Source: Rotaria socialis (taxonomy: Eukaryota; Rotifera; Eurotatoria; Philodinida; Philodinidae). From it: a stretch of 64,000 nucleotides of DNA. The notes below the pieces were generated by a model. The model did no database searches. It worked only from the letters and a program-made list of their open reading frames with translations, and was not told where the DNA came from. Both the position numbers and the translations under genes were made by a program. The DNA is taken from assembly GCA_905331475.1 (NCBI GenBank), contig CAJNYU010000824.1:1-64000 (forward strand). The letters run 5' to 3'. How positions within the stretch are numbered: position 1 is the stretch's first letter; each line of letters opens with the position of its first letter. Positions 36,792 to 49,853 of the stretch are shown piece after piece.

Positions 36792-39352
36792 TTATTTATT
36801 GGGTATATCCCATTGAAAACCCAAATGTTTCTTTGTTTCTTCCAATGACTTTTTATCTTGACTACCAGGTTTTTTCTCACCGTTTTCATTTGTTTGACTT
36901 TCTGCTTTGTTAATACCTTGATTTAATTGATCGAAACGTTGAACTTCGTCAGCAACAGCCTAAGGTTGATTGTTAAGAAATTTAAAAATGATGTAAAATT
37001 TTACAACATACTCGTCTCATCGGATAGGTATTACGGCCATTTTCGTCCATATATGCAATGACACGTCCTGTATAATCTTGATATTGTTGTTTTTCGACTT
37101 CATTCATATGTTTATCAAGAAGGACTTCTTCTAGTTCACTTGCTTTCATGTCACGTTGACGATCTTTACGTTCTTGCTGAAAAAATAAAAGAATATAACT
37201 GTCAGAATTGCTTTTCAGAAAAATAATTTCAACCATTCTTTAAATACAGACTGTTACGTGGACACTAAATAATTTATCATTCGGAGTATATTCTGCAAAG
37301 ATATAGATGGCCTACGTATTTGAAAAAGTCTTCACCGGAATTTTTATAGTTGATTTCCGCAGTCAAACTCTTTCATATAGGACAAAAGGATGAACTCATT
37401 GGACATGTATCCGGTTTTAATACAATTTCGCTAAATTTTTATAACAGAAACGTTCGGACAAAATTATTATTCAAATGAAAAACAGATTCTCTAAAAAGTT
37501 AAACTTTTCCGAATTTGAAAAAAATCATAACCTACAGCTTGTTTCAAATGATATTGCGAAGTAACTAGAGCATCTTCATGACGTTGTTTGTCTTTTTCTT
37601 GTTGATATAAAAGGAATAATCGATCGGCTTCAGCTTTTTTCCTACGTATTTCAACATCTTCACGTTCTTCCATTTCACGCTCAACTTCACGACGTTTCGT
37701 CTAATAAGAAAATGCGATGGAATTATTTACTTGACATACGAAAAAAAAAATGTTCCTACTGTTTCAAATCGATGTTTCCTAATTGATTCTTGCATTTTCT
37801 GTTGCTTTTCAAATTTCTCTTGTTTTTCACGTAATTCTTTCGCTTCTCTTTGTGCTTGAGCACGGAATATTTGTGCATCATTATCCGATTCAGCTCGTTT
37901 TTGCAATGAACCTAAATAGCCGATCATGTGATCACGTGCTTCTTGCTTCTCTCTACATAACAGAAAAACAAAATTATTTTATCAAAACAATCAAACGAAT
38001 TACTGATGAGCTTGAACTTCTTTTTCACGTCTTAAACGAGCCATTTTTTTCTTGGCTTCAGCATAAACACGAAGTTCATCATCTTCTTCCTAAGGAAATG
38101 AGAAATTTTGTTGAAATTAAAGAAAAGTTCATTGCTATTTATTTACTTCATCCAATGCTTCTTCCATTTGTTTAACTGTTCGTTTATCTTCAAGTGCTTT
38201 ATCGTACATACTTTTAACATCTTTTTGTGTTAACTTTTTAAAACGATCTAATTCGAATTGTTCCAATGAATATTGTTCAGCTAAACGTCGATATTCATCG
38301 CCTTCTTTTAGATCTTGTTGTTTTTCTTGAACAAATTGTGATTTACGTTGGTCCATTCTTTAGGTAGAAATAAAAAAAAGTTTCATTTTTATAAAGCACT
38401 GAACATTTTTCAAAGATAAACTCACTGTGCACGATGATATTTAGCTAAATTTTCTTGATCTCTAGAAAAAAAGCGAAACACATGATTGTTTTTTATTCGA
38501 TCAAAATAAAAAGAATCTACTTCAGTTTTCTCTCCATTTTCTCTTGTTCAGCTTTGTAGAATTCATTTTGAGCTTCTTGATAACGTTGATGCTCTTCATT
38601 TTCATCTGTTTCACGCATTTTTTCAATACGCTTTTTCATTTCAAGTTGTAAATCACGTTCTTTAAGAACTTCAGTAAATAACAGTGCACTCTAAGAAAAG
38701 TAGAAAATTCCAATTAATGAAATAGAATTTGAAAAACCAACGCTTACATGAAAGGTTCGAACACGATCAGTTTGATAATATTGCAATTGTTTAGCTTTTT
38801 CAATGTGTTCACGACGGCGTTCAGCAGCTAATTTTTCTTCTTCAAGATCGACTACTTTTCGTTTATCTTCATCTTCTTGATCACGAATTTTTTTCATTTC
38901 AATTTTACGTTCTCGAGCTCCCTTGAAAAGAAAATTTAATCTACAGTTAAACTCAATTAAACCTTTTGTTTTCATTACAATAATTGTATTTGGCCATTGT
39001 TTTGTGATTTGTGCTGAACGATCTGCCATTTCTTTTTTTCGTTCAATTTCTTGTCGGACAGCATCTTTATCACGTTGACGACGATCTAAGTTATCATAGA
39101 TTCGATTTAGGTCTGTTTTTGTTATGATACACATCCGACGAAGATCGGCAGCATCAGGTAAATGATGCTGTTCTAAACGATTATCTGGTGGGCATGAAGC
39201 TATTAGTAGATAGAGAATGATAAAAAAACACTAATTAGATATAATGAGTTTAATTACAAACCAGATAGACTATGGAGTGGTCTTCGTTTTGATGCTAATG
39301 GATTATTTCCAGGTGGTTTTGTTGAAGGTACAGGTAAAGTTTTAATCACCAT
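36792..39352 (-). CDS. CFAP210: Cilia and flagella protein CFAP210 (CCDC173)
   Basis: About ten short exons give a protein of roughly 500 aa that is almost entirely charged coiled coil (Glu/Lys/Arg/Gln). The N-terminal block DLRRMCIITKTDLNRI and NLDRRQ, the WPNT motif, the run ending YYQTDRVRTFHS, and the C-terminal YP..RAV followed by LGFQWD match CFAP210. CFAP210 is a microtubule inner protein of the axonemal doublet. CFAP45 is the nearest alternative but fits the ends less well. It should act in motile cilia. The start ATG lies 2 bases after an acceptor-like TTTTCAG (39356-39355). The gene converges on the P450 gene with 106 bases between stops. Confidence 0.85.
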
Positions 39353-42125
39353 AGCTGAAAACTATCTCAGATGAATAGAATAATGTTTTTTTGGCTAAAA
39401 GTATTGCCAATGAAAAACGTAAACAATCGCCATTTTTCGTTTTTGATTTATTAAATTGCTAAGCAACGTTGAATACGTTTTGAAGAAATTTTTTCATTAT
39501 GATTTAATTCAAGAAATATTAATTCTATACTATCGAAGATACAAAGACAACATAGTATAGTATTTTATCTTTTTTTAATTCGATAGTTTTGACTTTCAGC
39601 ATCTGGCGTCCTCTTCACAATTAGCAGATTGAGTTCTAGCAGAACGTTTATATCAGAATACTATCTTAATTTAATAAAATGAAAGAAATAATGACGACTG
39701 ATTGCCGCTTATTTTTCTATTTTTTGTTGTTGTTGTTGTATTGAACTGTCAAAAAATGATTTATTATAAAGTAAGGATATTTGAATGTTTTGAAATAGAA
39801 AACAACTTTCTATGAATTGCTCAAAATTCGATAGTTTTCGCATATTAAATTGAAATGCACTCAAACTGATTTCTTGTTTATCACTTTTTATTTTCTGTTT
39901 TGTTTATTCATAATGCATTCAGCAGAACACATTTTCTTGACAAGTATAATAAACAATCTGTCAAAAATAATACATCAATCGACCTTCGTATTATTATATT
40001 GATTATAAAAAAAACTTTCTGTTTTTAATGAAAACAAACATGTTTTTGCAGCAACAAAAGCATTTTCAATGATGATACGTTTCTGTTTTTTCTTTCGTAT
40101 TTACACAAAGATAATTGAATAAAAATAAAATTCGTAGCCCTGCTATGATAAGTATATTTAAGAAGATTTCCTCTCAAGACTGATCTTTAGTTCTTAAGTT
40201 GACGACAAAGTGAGCAAATGTCGTCTTCAGTATTTCACATTGTGAAGGACAAACCAAATAGATAATTTCTGCGAACTCTATCAACACAAAAGAAGTTCAC
40301 ATATTCTAGAAATGTACCCACGATAATTTTCCGTTCTACAGCAGCATTTCCTGTCAACACACAGAAATCCTAGGAGAGCGTTGACTCTCGTAGAATAATG
40401 ATATAGACATCCTTTGTAGTCACTGCTATTTATATACTTTATGGTGAGAACTTATTTTTTAACAAACTATAGTTTTTTGTTCTAATTTATCGAACGCATG
40501 CTTCGAAGAATCAAAGATAATCAACAAACTTTCTTCAACCGATTTGATTTTATGATGCAGTCGCTTAAAATAGAAAATATAATTCTTTTTCCTAATCATT
40601 CTCATTTGGATACTTCTTGGAACTATATATATATATATATATAAGTAGTTGAAACATACGACAACATAGTCGACGCATTCTCTTTCTCTCAACATTTTGT
40701 TGTTAAGGTTTCATGAGAATTAATCCTTCGGTGTTTTTCTTGTTTTAGCACATCATGGCTATTTTGAAACCAGCCAAGAGCCATTTTCAGAAGATTACAA
40801 AGAAAATTAATACTTATCAGTCACTGACACGGCGATAACGTGCATGATGGCACATAAGTCATATATATATATACAATCATCTTATGAGTGAGAATGCGAG
40901 AATTTTTAAATTTTTTATATCTTTATTTAATAAATTTAAGAGAGAACAATTAATACAACTTCAATTTTGAACCGACAGATAACAATAGAAGCATGATTTC
41001 AATCAAAATAGAATCACAAAGTGCAATCTATAGAGAAAAAATATGAACTATTACGAGGTAGGAACTTTAGATATGCAAATGAATTGTTTAAGATGAATAA
41101 TTTGAGGAATACTTAACGCAAATTTACTTGAGAGAAAAGTGATGACTGTAAGGTTGTCGTTGCTGTCAGCTTTATAGCACGTCAAAGTTTAATTTTCTTC
41201 TTTTTAAAAGTTAATTTTCAAGATTTATAATACAGATATATTATTCGTCAATAAAATATCACTCGTAAGAAAAAAAGAATGATACAAAACATTAGATCTT
41301 ATCTTAATAGTACACAAAAAACTCCTAAGATCTTTTTGGACCCCACAACAATACTAAAGTGTTACCGAATTTTAATCATCACATATTATCTTTAGAATAT
41401 ACGAGAGACTATTAAATTCTACAAGAAGAACTCTGTATACTTTTTCTTAACACCAGAAGAAATTTTATGACAACGAACAGAGACTTTTATCTAAAATATT
41501 ACCCTTTTAGCGTGTCTTTGAAGAAACTATTTAAAGCATCAAAATTTTATATGCTAAGAAATCGGATTTGTATCCATCATAATTCAGTCAGACAAAATAT
41601 GTTAGCTTTAAATGATACATTAGTATGGTTAGCAATTTGACACATATTTTATCTTTATATGTGGCGTCCTCTTCCTTATAAGCTTTTATTGTGATTGATT
41701 CTTTGTGCACAACATACATGATTTTGTTGCTGTTCATATTACCACAAGAGAATTATTCGGCTGAGATTAGCTACATAAAATTCGTAAATACACGAGCGCT
41801 ATCAACAACATAAATTATATTGATACTGCTGCCAGTGTATGTAGAAATTGTATGTAGCTTATCTCGACCGAATTATTCTGATAGTTTCCTTCGTCGGTTG
41901 ATTGACACTGTAGATGCTTATCGAAAGTAAACAGATGACACTAGTAGTACTAAAATTCTAATCATTGGCTCTTATTAACCATAATAAACTGATGTTGTTT
42001 TTTCTTTTCTTAGCTGAACTGGGTTTCATTCATTATTGTTTGTTTCAGAGTTTTTAATGAAATTTCGAAATTTTTGTTAATCATTTCTTTTTAGAACCTT
42101 TGTTTCATAGAACAAGACTTCATCG
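39353..42125. other. Non-coding spacer (2.8 kb)
   Basis: AT-rich, with an AT microsatellite at 40624-40643 and a TTG repeat near 39726. It contains the CFAP210 and DNAJC8 5' regions. No gene seen. Confidence 0.4.
40624..40643. repeat. AT dinucleotide microsatellite
   Basis: About ten AT units in intergenic DNA. Confidence 0.9.
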
Positions 42126-45100
42126 ATGACTTCGCCCACTGAGCAGCCCATCAAACCAGAGCCACCATCAACTAGTTCATCAACTTCGGAAGAGTCTACA
42201 ATATACACGCCGATGAAACAAGAATTTACTGTTACACAAAAACAAGAAGATGAAACATTTGAACAATTTTATTCGGAAGTAAACAGGTTTCTTTTCGTAT
42301 TCCGATGAATTAATGAAATATTTTCTCTTTATATAGGTTAAAGCGATTGAAAAACGTGATTCTGTTTTAACACCTGAACAACAAATTAATCGACTTCTTC
42401 GTCCCGGTGCTACATATTTTAATCTCAATCCGTTCGAGGTATAGAATTTTAACTTTTCCTGTGTTTTTTTTCTTCTATTCGAATTATTTTATTATTAGGT
42501 ACTGCAAATCGATCCAACAACACCGATTGAAGATATTGCCAAACAGTACCGACGTGTAAGTATACAGTATTTCTAATATTTATCTTATTAATGAATGTCG
42601 ACATTTATTTTCTAGTTATCAATGCTTGTGCATCCGGATAAAAATCCCACAATGACTGGCCCAGCCGCAGTAGCTTTCGAAGGTATGTATGCTTTGTTTG
42701 AATAACATTGAAATTCTCCACTATTCTTTATACAGGAACTTTTTGAAAATGTCATTCGAGGTATGAGATTGTATTTTTAATGAGTAGACATGTATTAAAT
42801 TTTTTTGCTACGTACACAGACATTTTCGAAATTTTTCTTCTCTTCCATCTCAGGAATTTCAAAAAGTTCAAAAATAGATTTCTTAGAAGTTTTTTTTTGT
42901 TAATCTAATTAACTTTTCATTATTCGCATCATTCATAGATTTTACTTCTATGAAAATGAAGACAATTGGATGCTCGTTACAACGGGTATCTACTCTAGAA
43001 AAATTTCACGATGATCTCTCCTCTAAATTAGTCTATCTTTAGCTATGAAATGAAAGCAACGCTTTATTACACAAAAAGCCGTGATGGAGAAAAAACAATG
43101 ACATCCCTGATATAAACTATCTTGAAATTTTCCTTCATAGAAGAAACGCCTTGTATAATTTAATATCTTCGTTAACCATTTTTGTCTGCCAGAAAAAAAA
43201 ACGATGCCGGAGGCTTCTCGTAAATGTTATATGAAGTTACAAGTAAATCTTGGCGCCTTTTCTATTCAAAATAACCCTTCTATATATTTATCGTTTTGCT
43301 ATTTTAAACTAATAAATGTATAGAAAAATAATAGGCCATGATGTAAAGGATAGATTATGCACGTAGTAGCCACTTAAAACCATCCTTATGTTTCTTCTAA
43401 TCAGAGTTTACTCAGTATAGAGTTTCAACAAGAACCAAGAGTTAACAAAATAATCGTATTGCCATAAATATTTACATTCGCTTTTTTCCCCTACGAATAA
43501 GTTATTGATACATCGACTACTGAATAGTGTAAATTCTCCGTATGTCGCTAAATTTGCCACTGAAAAATGTCGTTGAATGACTACTACTCATCTTAGAATA
43601 TTCTTTTAGTGAAGTTTCATCATAAATGATTGCAGTACTGTCGAATAATAAAACGACAATTGTGCGTAATGTATACAAAGATCCTCTAGGTCTCTAATTA
43701 TGTCTACTTATTAATTTTGCAATATTTCAGAAACAAAGGAAAACCATAGCAGAAGTTCTGGTTGATTCTGAAAGCTAAATGAAAGAATTGCAAGATACTC
43801 TTCTTTAGTTGTCATTTTCTCAACGGATCTCTTGAACTTTAAACTTATATTCAACAGATTTCTATTATATCTAAATAAATGTCAAATACATCTAATCAAT
43901 CAAATTTACTTCTAATGAAATTGGAAGGAGATTATTTTGTTGCTCATTCTTTCAGTTTTCAAACTGAATTATTAGCCAACTGTTCATTTTGTCTCGTCAT
44001 GAAATCATTGACAAAAAATAGTGAACTGTTTATCTAAGATACAATATAAAAGCGATAGACATTTGACTTAGTTTTGACGGGAAGTCTTTTCCGTGTGGAA
44101 AACACCTATTGTTTGATAGATTTTTCTTATAGCAGTGAATACCGAAGTTTTGTAGTTAACATGAATCCACATTCTCTAGAAATGACGTTATTTTGTTAGT
44201 AACAAATTGTTACTAAAAAGTTCCTGATGAAGTTTTTATTTCGCGTGAATCATCTACGCTTTTGTTTGTGTATGACTAAATATATTGATTTATTTCATTG
44301 AAATGATAAACTTTCATTTAGTCGTTCATGGGAAAGAAGAATTCTATTTCTTTATTGATTTTAATTTATATCGTTATCTTTTGATTTGTTCATTTAGCAA
44401 TAAACAAAGCATATAAAATGCTTGAAGATGAAAAAGAACGTAAAAAATGCCTTGAAGTTGTTGAAGAAGCTCGTGAGCGTGTCGAGAAAATGGTAAGTGT
44501 CATTTTGATTATTTTGCATTCTTTTCGTTTCCCTTATTTTCTCTAAAATTCTATGAATCATTTAAAGTAAAACAGAAGAAATATTTCTACTTTCATAAAA
44601 ATTGGGAAGACTTAGCAATGAGATCGCTCGAGCGATAGGTCCTCTTTTACCCTCCTTCTAGTGCACATTGTACAACGAAATGTTTCGTTCAATCATTCAG
44701 TCGATTTGGTGAGTTGAAAATTTATTTATTTATTTATTTTCATATAAATTTGATTATTTATATTTTATCATAGTTTTTTCGATTTAAATTTTTTTTTATG
44801 TCAATATATATTTAGATTCAAGAAAAACGACTCAAATATAAAAATCAACCCATCGAAGAAGATGTCGCTGACGGAGTAAATGATTTCTTTTCTTTCAAAA
44901 TTTCTCTTGATCATAAATTCTTTAACTATTTTTAAGTATAAGAAATCTCTTTGGTCAGTTACGTGTAAATTATTTGCTGATATTGAACGATTACGTGTTA
45001 AAGAAGAGGCTAACAAAGCTGAAGAAAGAAAACGTAAAGCAGAAGAAACGACCGACCGCGAAGAACGATCGAAATTACGAAAAGAATGGGATAAAAATTA

Positions 45101-45282
45101 TGAAGTAAGCAATTATTAAAACAAGATTTTTGATAAAAAACTTCGTCTTTTAGGAAAGTCGCGAAACAAGAGTTAATAGTTGGAAATCATTTCAAACAGT
45201 TGCTAAAACAAAAGATACAGTCAAAAAAGGCAAACCGCCAACGCTATTCAAACCACCGAAATATAAACCGGAAGCTCGATGA
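42126..45282 (+). CDS. DNAJC8: J-domain splicing factor DNAJC8
   Basis: Exons 42126-42278, 42337-42438, 42499-42555, 42616-42682, 44398-44492, 44816-44875, 44937-45104 and 45154-45282 join to 276 aa (human 253). After a Ser/Thr/Pro-rich N-terminus, the block FYSEVKAIEKRDSVLT and YFNLNPFEVLQIDP matches DNAJC8 almost residue for residue. The J domain (about 80-150) has the HPD motif in LVHPDKN. The C-terminus is a charged helix ending ESRE-x-RV-x-SW and a basic PPK tail. DNAJC8 is a nuclear Hsp70 co-chaperone found with the spliceosome. The fourth intron (42683-44397) is 1715 bases and splits the J domain just after the HPD exon. An AATAAA lies at 45310. Confidence 0.93.
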
Positions 45283-46719
45283 TAGAATATTCGTATTGAC
45301 TTGTTTGTAAATAAAGCTATATCTTGAGAAGACAACGCTTGTTTATGCTCTGTCACGTTTATTTTTTTTTGTTCAAAATGATTAAACAATGAAAAAATTA
45401 ACTATTTGTATCTCTTAGATGAATGTGAAAACTTAAGTTTACAAGCATTTAATGAGATGTTAACTTGATGGAATTTAAGTGTCTTTTTTTCAGATATAAA
45501 TCTAGTCCGGTGCATCAAGTCAGAGTATGAGTTATTCTCATCTTGAAACAAAAATCAGATATGGTAAGTACATCTTAAATGTTTCTCTTGATCGTCAGAA
45601 ATCTTGATACAATTATGTGTAGTAGTTATAGTAATGTAGTGGAGACCGTAGTAATAAAAGTGAAGGACATAAGAGTTTTTTATTATTATTATGACCAAAT
45701 ATGTGAGTTGTTGCGGTTTCGTCTATTTGAGTAACCTGTTTTCTTTTACGTTTAAACATTTGTCACCATCTTATCAGACTGGAAAAAGTAATGTACATGT
45801 CTGTATTAGATTTTGTCGGTTCGAATAATAAAAATGAATTTTTGTTCCTTTTTTGTTGTCATATTCCAGGTTTATGAAATTTGCAATGTTGATTTTTTAT
45901 TAGTATTTCTTTTTAAGGCATAAAATTCTTTCTTCTATTTTACACATTGCTGCGTCTAGGACAAATAAAAATTTTGATTCATCATTAGTTTCTTATTTAA
46001 ACTCTCTTTCATTTTTTTCTTTTTCAACAAAAAAGACACGTATTATCATTGTCAATATCATAAATAAATTGATCATTTTACGTCATCGAAATTCGATCGA
46101 AGGTGTATTTAAATATATGCTTTACTTTACAAAATAAACCTTGGCATAGAAAAAATAGCAATAGATGACAAATATTGGTTAATTGTTGAAAATGAATGAG
46201 TACCTGTAATTCTATAGGGGCAGAATCTATTGGATAGAAACTGGTCTTTATTTTTTTACTAATACTTTTTGTATTATTGTCGATGCAAGATCAATGCTTT
46301 CGATGTATTTGTCAAGGCAAATATAGATATATTGTATCAATATATTAAATAGTTTGATTTCGACGGTGCAAGGGAAAGAGCGCCTGACATAGTTTAGGGT
46401 GCATTGCTCTTTAGTAACCGTCTGCATAACAACATTGAGTGGAAGTAAGTAAATGTGCATGAAATTGTTTACGTTCTATATCCGTTGTCAGGCAAAGAAT
46501 TGTTTCAATAACATCTAGCGTAAGCATTTTCAATCGTCATTTCTTCCTTTCTTTTGCGTTCAGGATTTATTAATTTATTGTTTTGGTTACATTGAGATTC
46601 TTGTCGCACTCAAATTTCATCTATATATATATATATATGTGCATTTTTTCCTTTCTTTTATTGCTAGAAAAAGTAACAAATAACTTTGTTCTCTGTGATT
46701 TCTATTGAATGAATTAACA
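45283..46719. other. Non-coding spacer
   Basis: Contains the DNAJC8 3' UTR, an AT microsatellite at 46622-46639 and the 5' region of the Egghead-like gene. No gene seen. Confidence 0.4.
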
Positions 46720-48183
46720 ATGATATTCTCGTCATCAAATCGTCGTCATTTAATTCATGTTTGCTGTTTTACTATATTTATATTTCTGTTTGAAGCTCTT
46801 GCCGGTGGCATAAATGTATTTCCCATAAATAAAGTATCTTCAAATTTAATTGTATTAATATCAAATCCAGTCGAATATTATGGTCTATTATTAACAATTA
46901 TTATTTATTTTATACGTTTATTATCTCTACTACCTTTGCCATTAGTTATATGTCACACATGTGGTCTACTTTTTTATAATATATTTCCCGATCGACCAGA
47001 ATTATTAAATTCACCATTGTTAGGTCCTAAAATTCGTATACGGGTTGTAACACGTGGTGATTATGCTGATTTAGTCAATGCAAATGTTAAGAGAAATTTG
47101 GAAACATGTGCTAAAGTTGGTTTAGATAATTTTCAAATCGAAATTGTAACTGATAAACAAATGGTTTTACACGGTTTACCGTTAAATATGGTGCGTCAAA
47201 TCGTTGTACCAAATGCATATCGAACAAAGTCAGGTGCTCTATATAAATCACGTGCGTTACAATATGCATTAGAGCCTGACGTTAATCAATTAGCGTCCAA
47301 TGATTATATCGTACATTTAGATGAAGAAACATTACTAACAGAGAATTCTGTTCGAGGAATATTAAATTTCGTTACTAGTAATGAATATGATATTGGACAA
47401 GGTCTTATAACGTACGCGAATGAAACAATTGTTAATCATATAACAACGTTAGCTGATAGTATGCGTGTTGGCGTTGACCTTGGATGTTTAAGATTTTGTC
47501 TGAAAAAATTACATCGACCACCATTTTTATTCAAAGGATCATTTGTTGTTTGTCGGGCTGGTTGTGAATTTGATGTTGCATTTGATAATGGACGAGCTGG
47601 TTCGATTGCTGAAGACACTTATTTTGCTATGTTAGCAATGTCAAAAAATAAAAAGTTCGGATGGATTGAAGGTAAATTCATGATGAAAAAAAGTTCGTTT
47701 CTATGTCTCTGTTTTCTTTTTTTAGGCGAAATGTGGGAAAAAAGTCCATTTACATTAGGAGATTTTATTAAACAACGTAAACGATGGCTACAAGGCATTT
47801 TACTTGTCGTTCATGATCATCGATTACCACTTCGGGTACGACTTGGATTAGGTATTGCACTTTACTCATGGGTAACATTACCAATAACATCTTTAAACAT
47901 TGTTCTGGCACCACTTTGTCCTATACCATTACATTGGACATTAAATTTTCTTATAAATTATGTTGGCGCTGTCAACATTTATTTATATATAATTGGCGCA
48001 GTCCGTTCATTTTCATTAGTACGTTTGGGCTATGCACATTTTACATTACGCATCATTGGTACATTAGCAACAATTCCATTTGTTGTTATGTGCGAAATAG
48101 CAGCAGTTTTATGGGGACTTTTTAGTGATAAAGGAAAATTTTATGTTGTCGATAAACAGTTAAAATCACCAGTTAATGTTTAA
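46720..48183 (+). CDS. egh: Beta-1,4-mannosyltransferase Egghead/BRE-3
   Basis: Exons 46720-47671 and 47726-48183 give 469 aa. Two N-terminal hydrophobic spans (about 12-35 and 55-90) precede the GT2 catalytic domain, with RVVTRGDY, YRTK-x-GAL, HLDEETLLTENSVRGI (metal-binding region), GQGLITYANE, AEDTYFAM and the QRKRWLQGILLV motif. Three or more C-terminal membrane spans follow. The blocks match Drosophila Egghead and C. elegans BRE-3, which add mannose to glucosylceramide in arthro-series glycolipids, the Bt-toxin receptors of nematodes. The 54-base intron 47672-47725 is a multiple of three and has no stop, so the frame reads through it; splicing restores the conserved IEGEMWEKSPFTL. The start is the first ATG; an upstream in-frame TTG is ignored. 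Confidence 0.93.
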   Translation: MIFSSSNRRHLIHVCCFTIFIFLFEALAGGINVFPINKVSSNLIVLISNPVEYYGLLLTIIIYFIRLLSLLPLPLVICHTCGLLFYNIFPDRPELLNSPLLGPKIRIRVVTRGDYADLVNANVKRNLETCAKVGLDNFQIEIVTDKQMVLHGLPLNMVRQIVVPNAYRTKSGALYKSRALQYALEPDVNQLASNDYIVHLDEETLLTENSVRGILNFVTSNEYDIGQGLITYANETIVNHITTLADSMRVGVDLGCLRFCLKKLHRPPFLFKGSFVVCRAGCEFDVAFDNGRAGSIAEDTYFAMLAMSKNKKFGWIEGKFMMKKSSFLCLCFLFLGEMWEKSPFTLGDFIKQRKRWLQGILLVVHDHRLPLRVRLGLGIALYSWVTLPITSLNIVLAPLCPIPLHWTLNFLINYVGAVNIYLYIIGAVRSFSLVRLGYAHFTLRIIGTLATIPFVVMCEIAAVLWGLFSDKGKFYVVDKQLKSPVNV

Positions 48184-48818
48184 TGATACTGGAGCATGGT
48201 TTTCTTCTTCGTCTCTTCTTGTTTCGTGTGTGTTAAAAGATAATCAAAGCATCTTTCTACAATCATTTTGTGTTTGTTGTGTTGTTCATGCTTTTGTTTC
48301 TAAACCTAAGCCTTTTTTGTTGTCAGATGATAAAGATGCATGAGTTTATTTAATAGAATTCTATATATACTATATACAAATAACTAAAGACAAAAAGAAA
48401 GAATATTTCTTCTCCATATGAAATACTTCCTTTTTTTAAACTTATGATATATTTGATTTTTAGATTTGTTCACTTAATAACATTTTTTTTTGAAATGTTT
48501 TTAACTGATGTATCTTTTTTGAACACAACGATGGGCAGAGAATTTTATCGTTTGTTTATAGTAAAACAAGATTGTTTTTTTCAAAATCTTGTGATTGTTT
48601 ATTATATAATAATAATAATAACAAAAATAATAATAAAAAACACATTTTTTTTTAAATTAAATTTATTATTTTTTGTAGTAGACCAGATAATCGATTTTTC
48701 TTCAGGTATTTTTATTTTTGTTGTTGTTCTGGCCTCGACTGGAGCAACTTCCATCGTAAAAGACGATCACTCATCGTCTTCAGCTGCTGCCGGAGGTGCT
48801 AAATCAAAATCAAGCTCG
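48184..48818. other. Spacer, probably including a 5' exon of CSNK2B
   Basis: Contains the Egghead-like gene's 3' UTR. From about 48712, behind a CTTCAG acceptor-like site, an open Ser/Ala-rich stretch runs in frame into the CK2 beta start. It could be an N-terminal extension or 5' UTR. Confidence 0.45.
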
Positions 48819-49853
48819 ATGAGTTCGTCCGAAGAAGGTAGATAAAAAAAGTGACGATCTCATTTTATAATTTATTATTTCTCATTTAATAAGTTTCATG
48901 GATTTCATGGTTCTGTGGTCTTCGTGGAAATGAATTTTTCTGTGAGGTGGATGAAGATTATATACAAGATAAATTTAATTTAGTATGCTCTAATCGAACC
49001 TTAAAATTCTCTTCTAATATTTTTTTTCTCTCCAAAGACGGGCCTCAATGAACAAGTACCACATTATAGACAGGCACTTGATATGATACTTGATCTTGAG
49101 CCAGACGATGAACTTGATAATCAAGAAAATCCGAATCAATCAGATCTGATTGAACAAGCTGCTGAGATGCTTTATGGTAATTTGTTTTATTTTTCCTAAT
49201 TTAAAAATAAATTAATGATATATACATATATATATATATATATCAGGTCTTATACACGCACGTTATATTCTTACTAATAATGGTATAGCGCAAATGCTTG
49301 AGAAATTCCAAAATGGTGATTTTGGTCTATGCCCTCGCATATATTGTGACAATCAACCAATGTTACCGGTATGGTTGACTATATAGTTTCTTTTTGTTAT
49401 AACATTAAATTTCTTAAATAAAACTTCCAATTTTGACAATAGATTGGTTTATCAGAAGTTCCTGGTGAAGCCATGGTGAAATTATATTGCCCAAAATGTA
49501 TGGATGTTTATACACCAAAAAGTTCCCGTCATCATCATACTGATGGAGCTTATTTTAGTACAGGTTTTCCTCATATGCTCTTTATGGTTCATCCTGAATA
49601 TCGTCCTAAACGACCAACAAATCAATTTGTTGCTCGACTTTATGGATTTAAAATTCATTCCATGGCATATCAATTGCAATATCAAGCAGCAGCTAATTTT
49701 AAACAAACGAATACAAGTTCAGTCGTTCCAAGTGCTGCCGTCGGTGGTAGTGCTACAACAACAACAACAACAACAGTAGCAGCAGCAGCAACCACTGCAG
49801 CAACGGCAACAACAGCAGCGGCAACAACAGCTCGACCATTGATTAAAGATTGA
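48819..49853 (+). CDS. CSNK2B: Casein kinase II regulatory subunit beta
   Basis: Exons 48819-48837, 48894-48982, 49038-49176, 49247-49368 and 49443-49853 give 259 aa (215 in vertebrates). From MSSSEEVSWISWF to about residue 205 the protein is nearly identical to animal CK2 beta. It has the autophosphorylation N-terminus, the acidic DLEPDDELD loop and the zinc finger with CPRIYC and CPKC that drives dimerisation. It forms the core of the CK2 tetramer. The end departs from the family: after the NFK of the tail it carries a run of Thr and Ala of about 35 residues, encoded by ACA/GCA repeats (49755-49836), and closes ARPLIKD. The conserved MSSSEE start was chosen; an upstream in-frame extension is possible. 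Confidence 0.95.
49219..49243. repeat. AT-rich microsatellite in a CSNK2B intron
   Basis: An AT run directly upstream of the 3' splice site AG at 49245-49246. Confidence 0.85.
49755..49836 (+). repeat. ACA/GCA trinucleotide repeat inside CSNK2B
   Basis: Imperfect CAA/CAG-phase trinucleotide run read as Thr and Ala codons at the CK2 beta C-terminus. Confidence 0.85.

Noticed and set aside
47672..47725. Reading Egghead/BRE-3 as a single uninterrupted exon
   Set aside because: The 18 extra residues split a motif conserved from nematodes to flies, and the boundaries are a good GT..AG pair.
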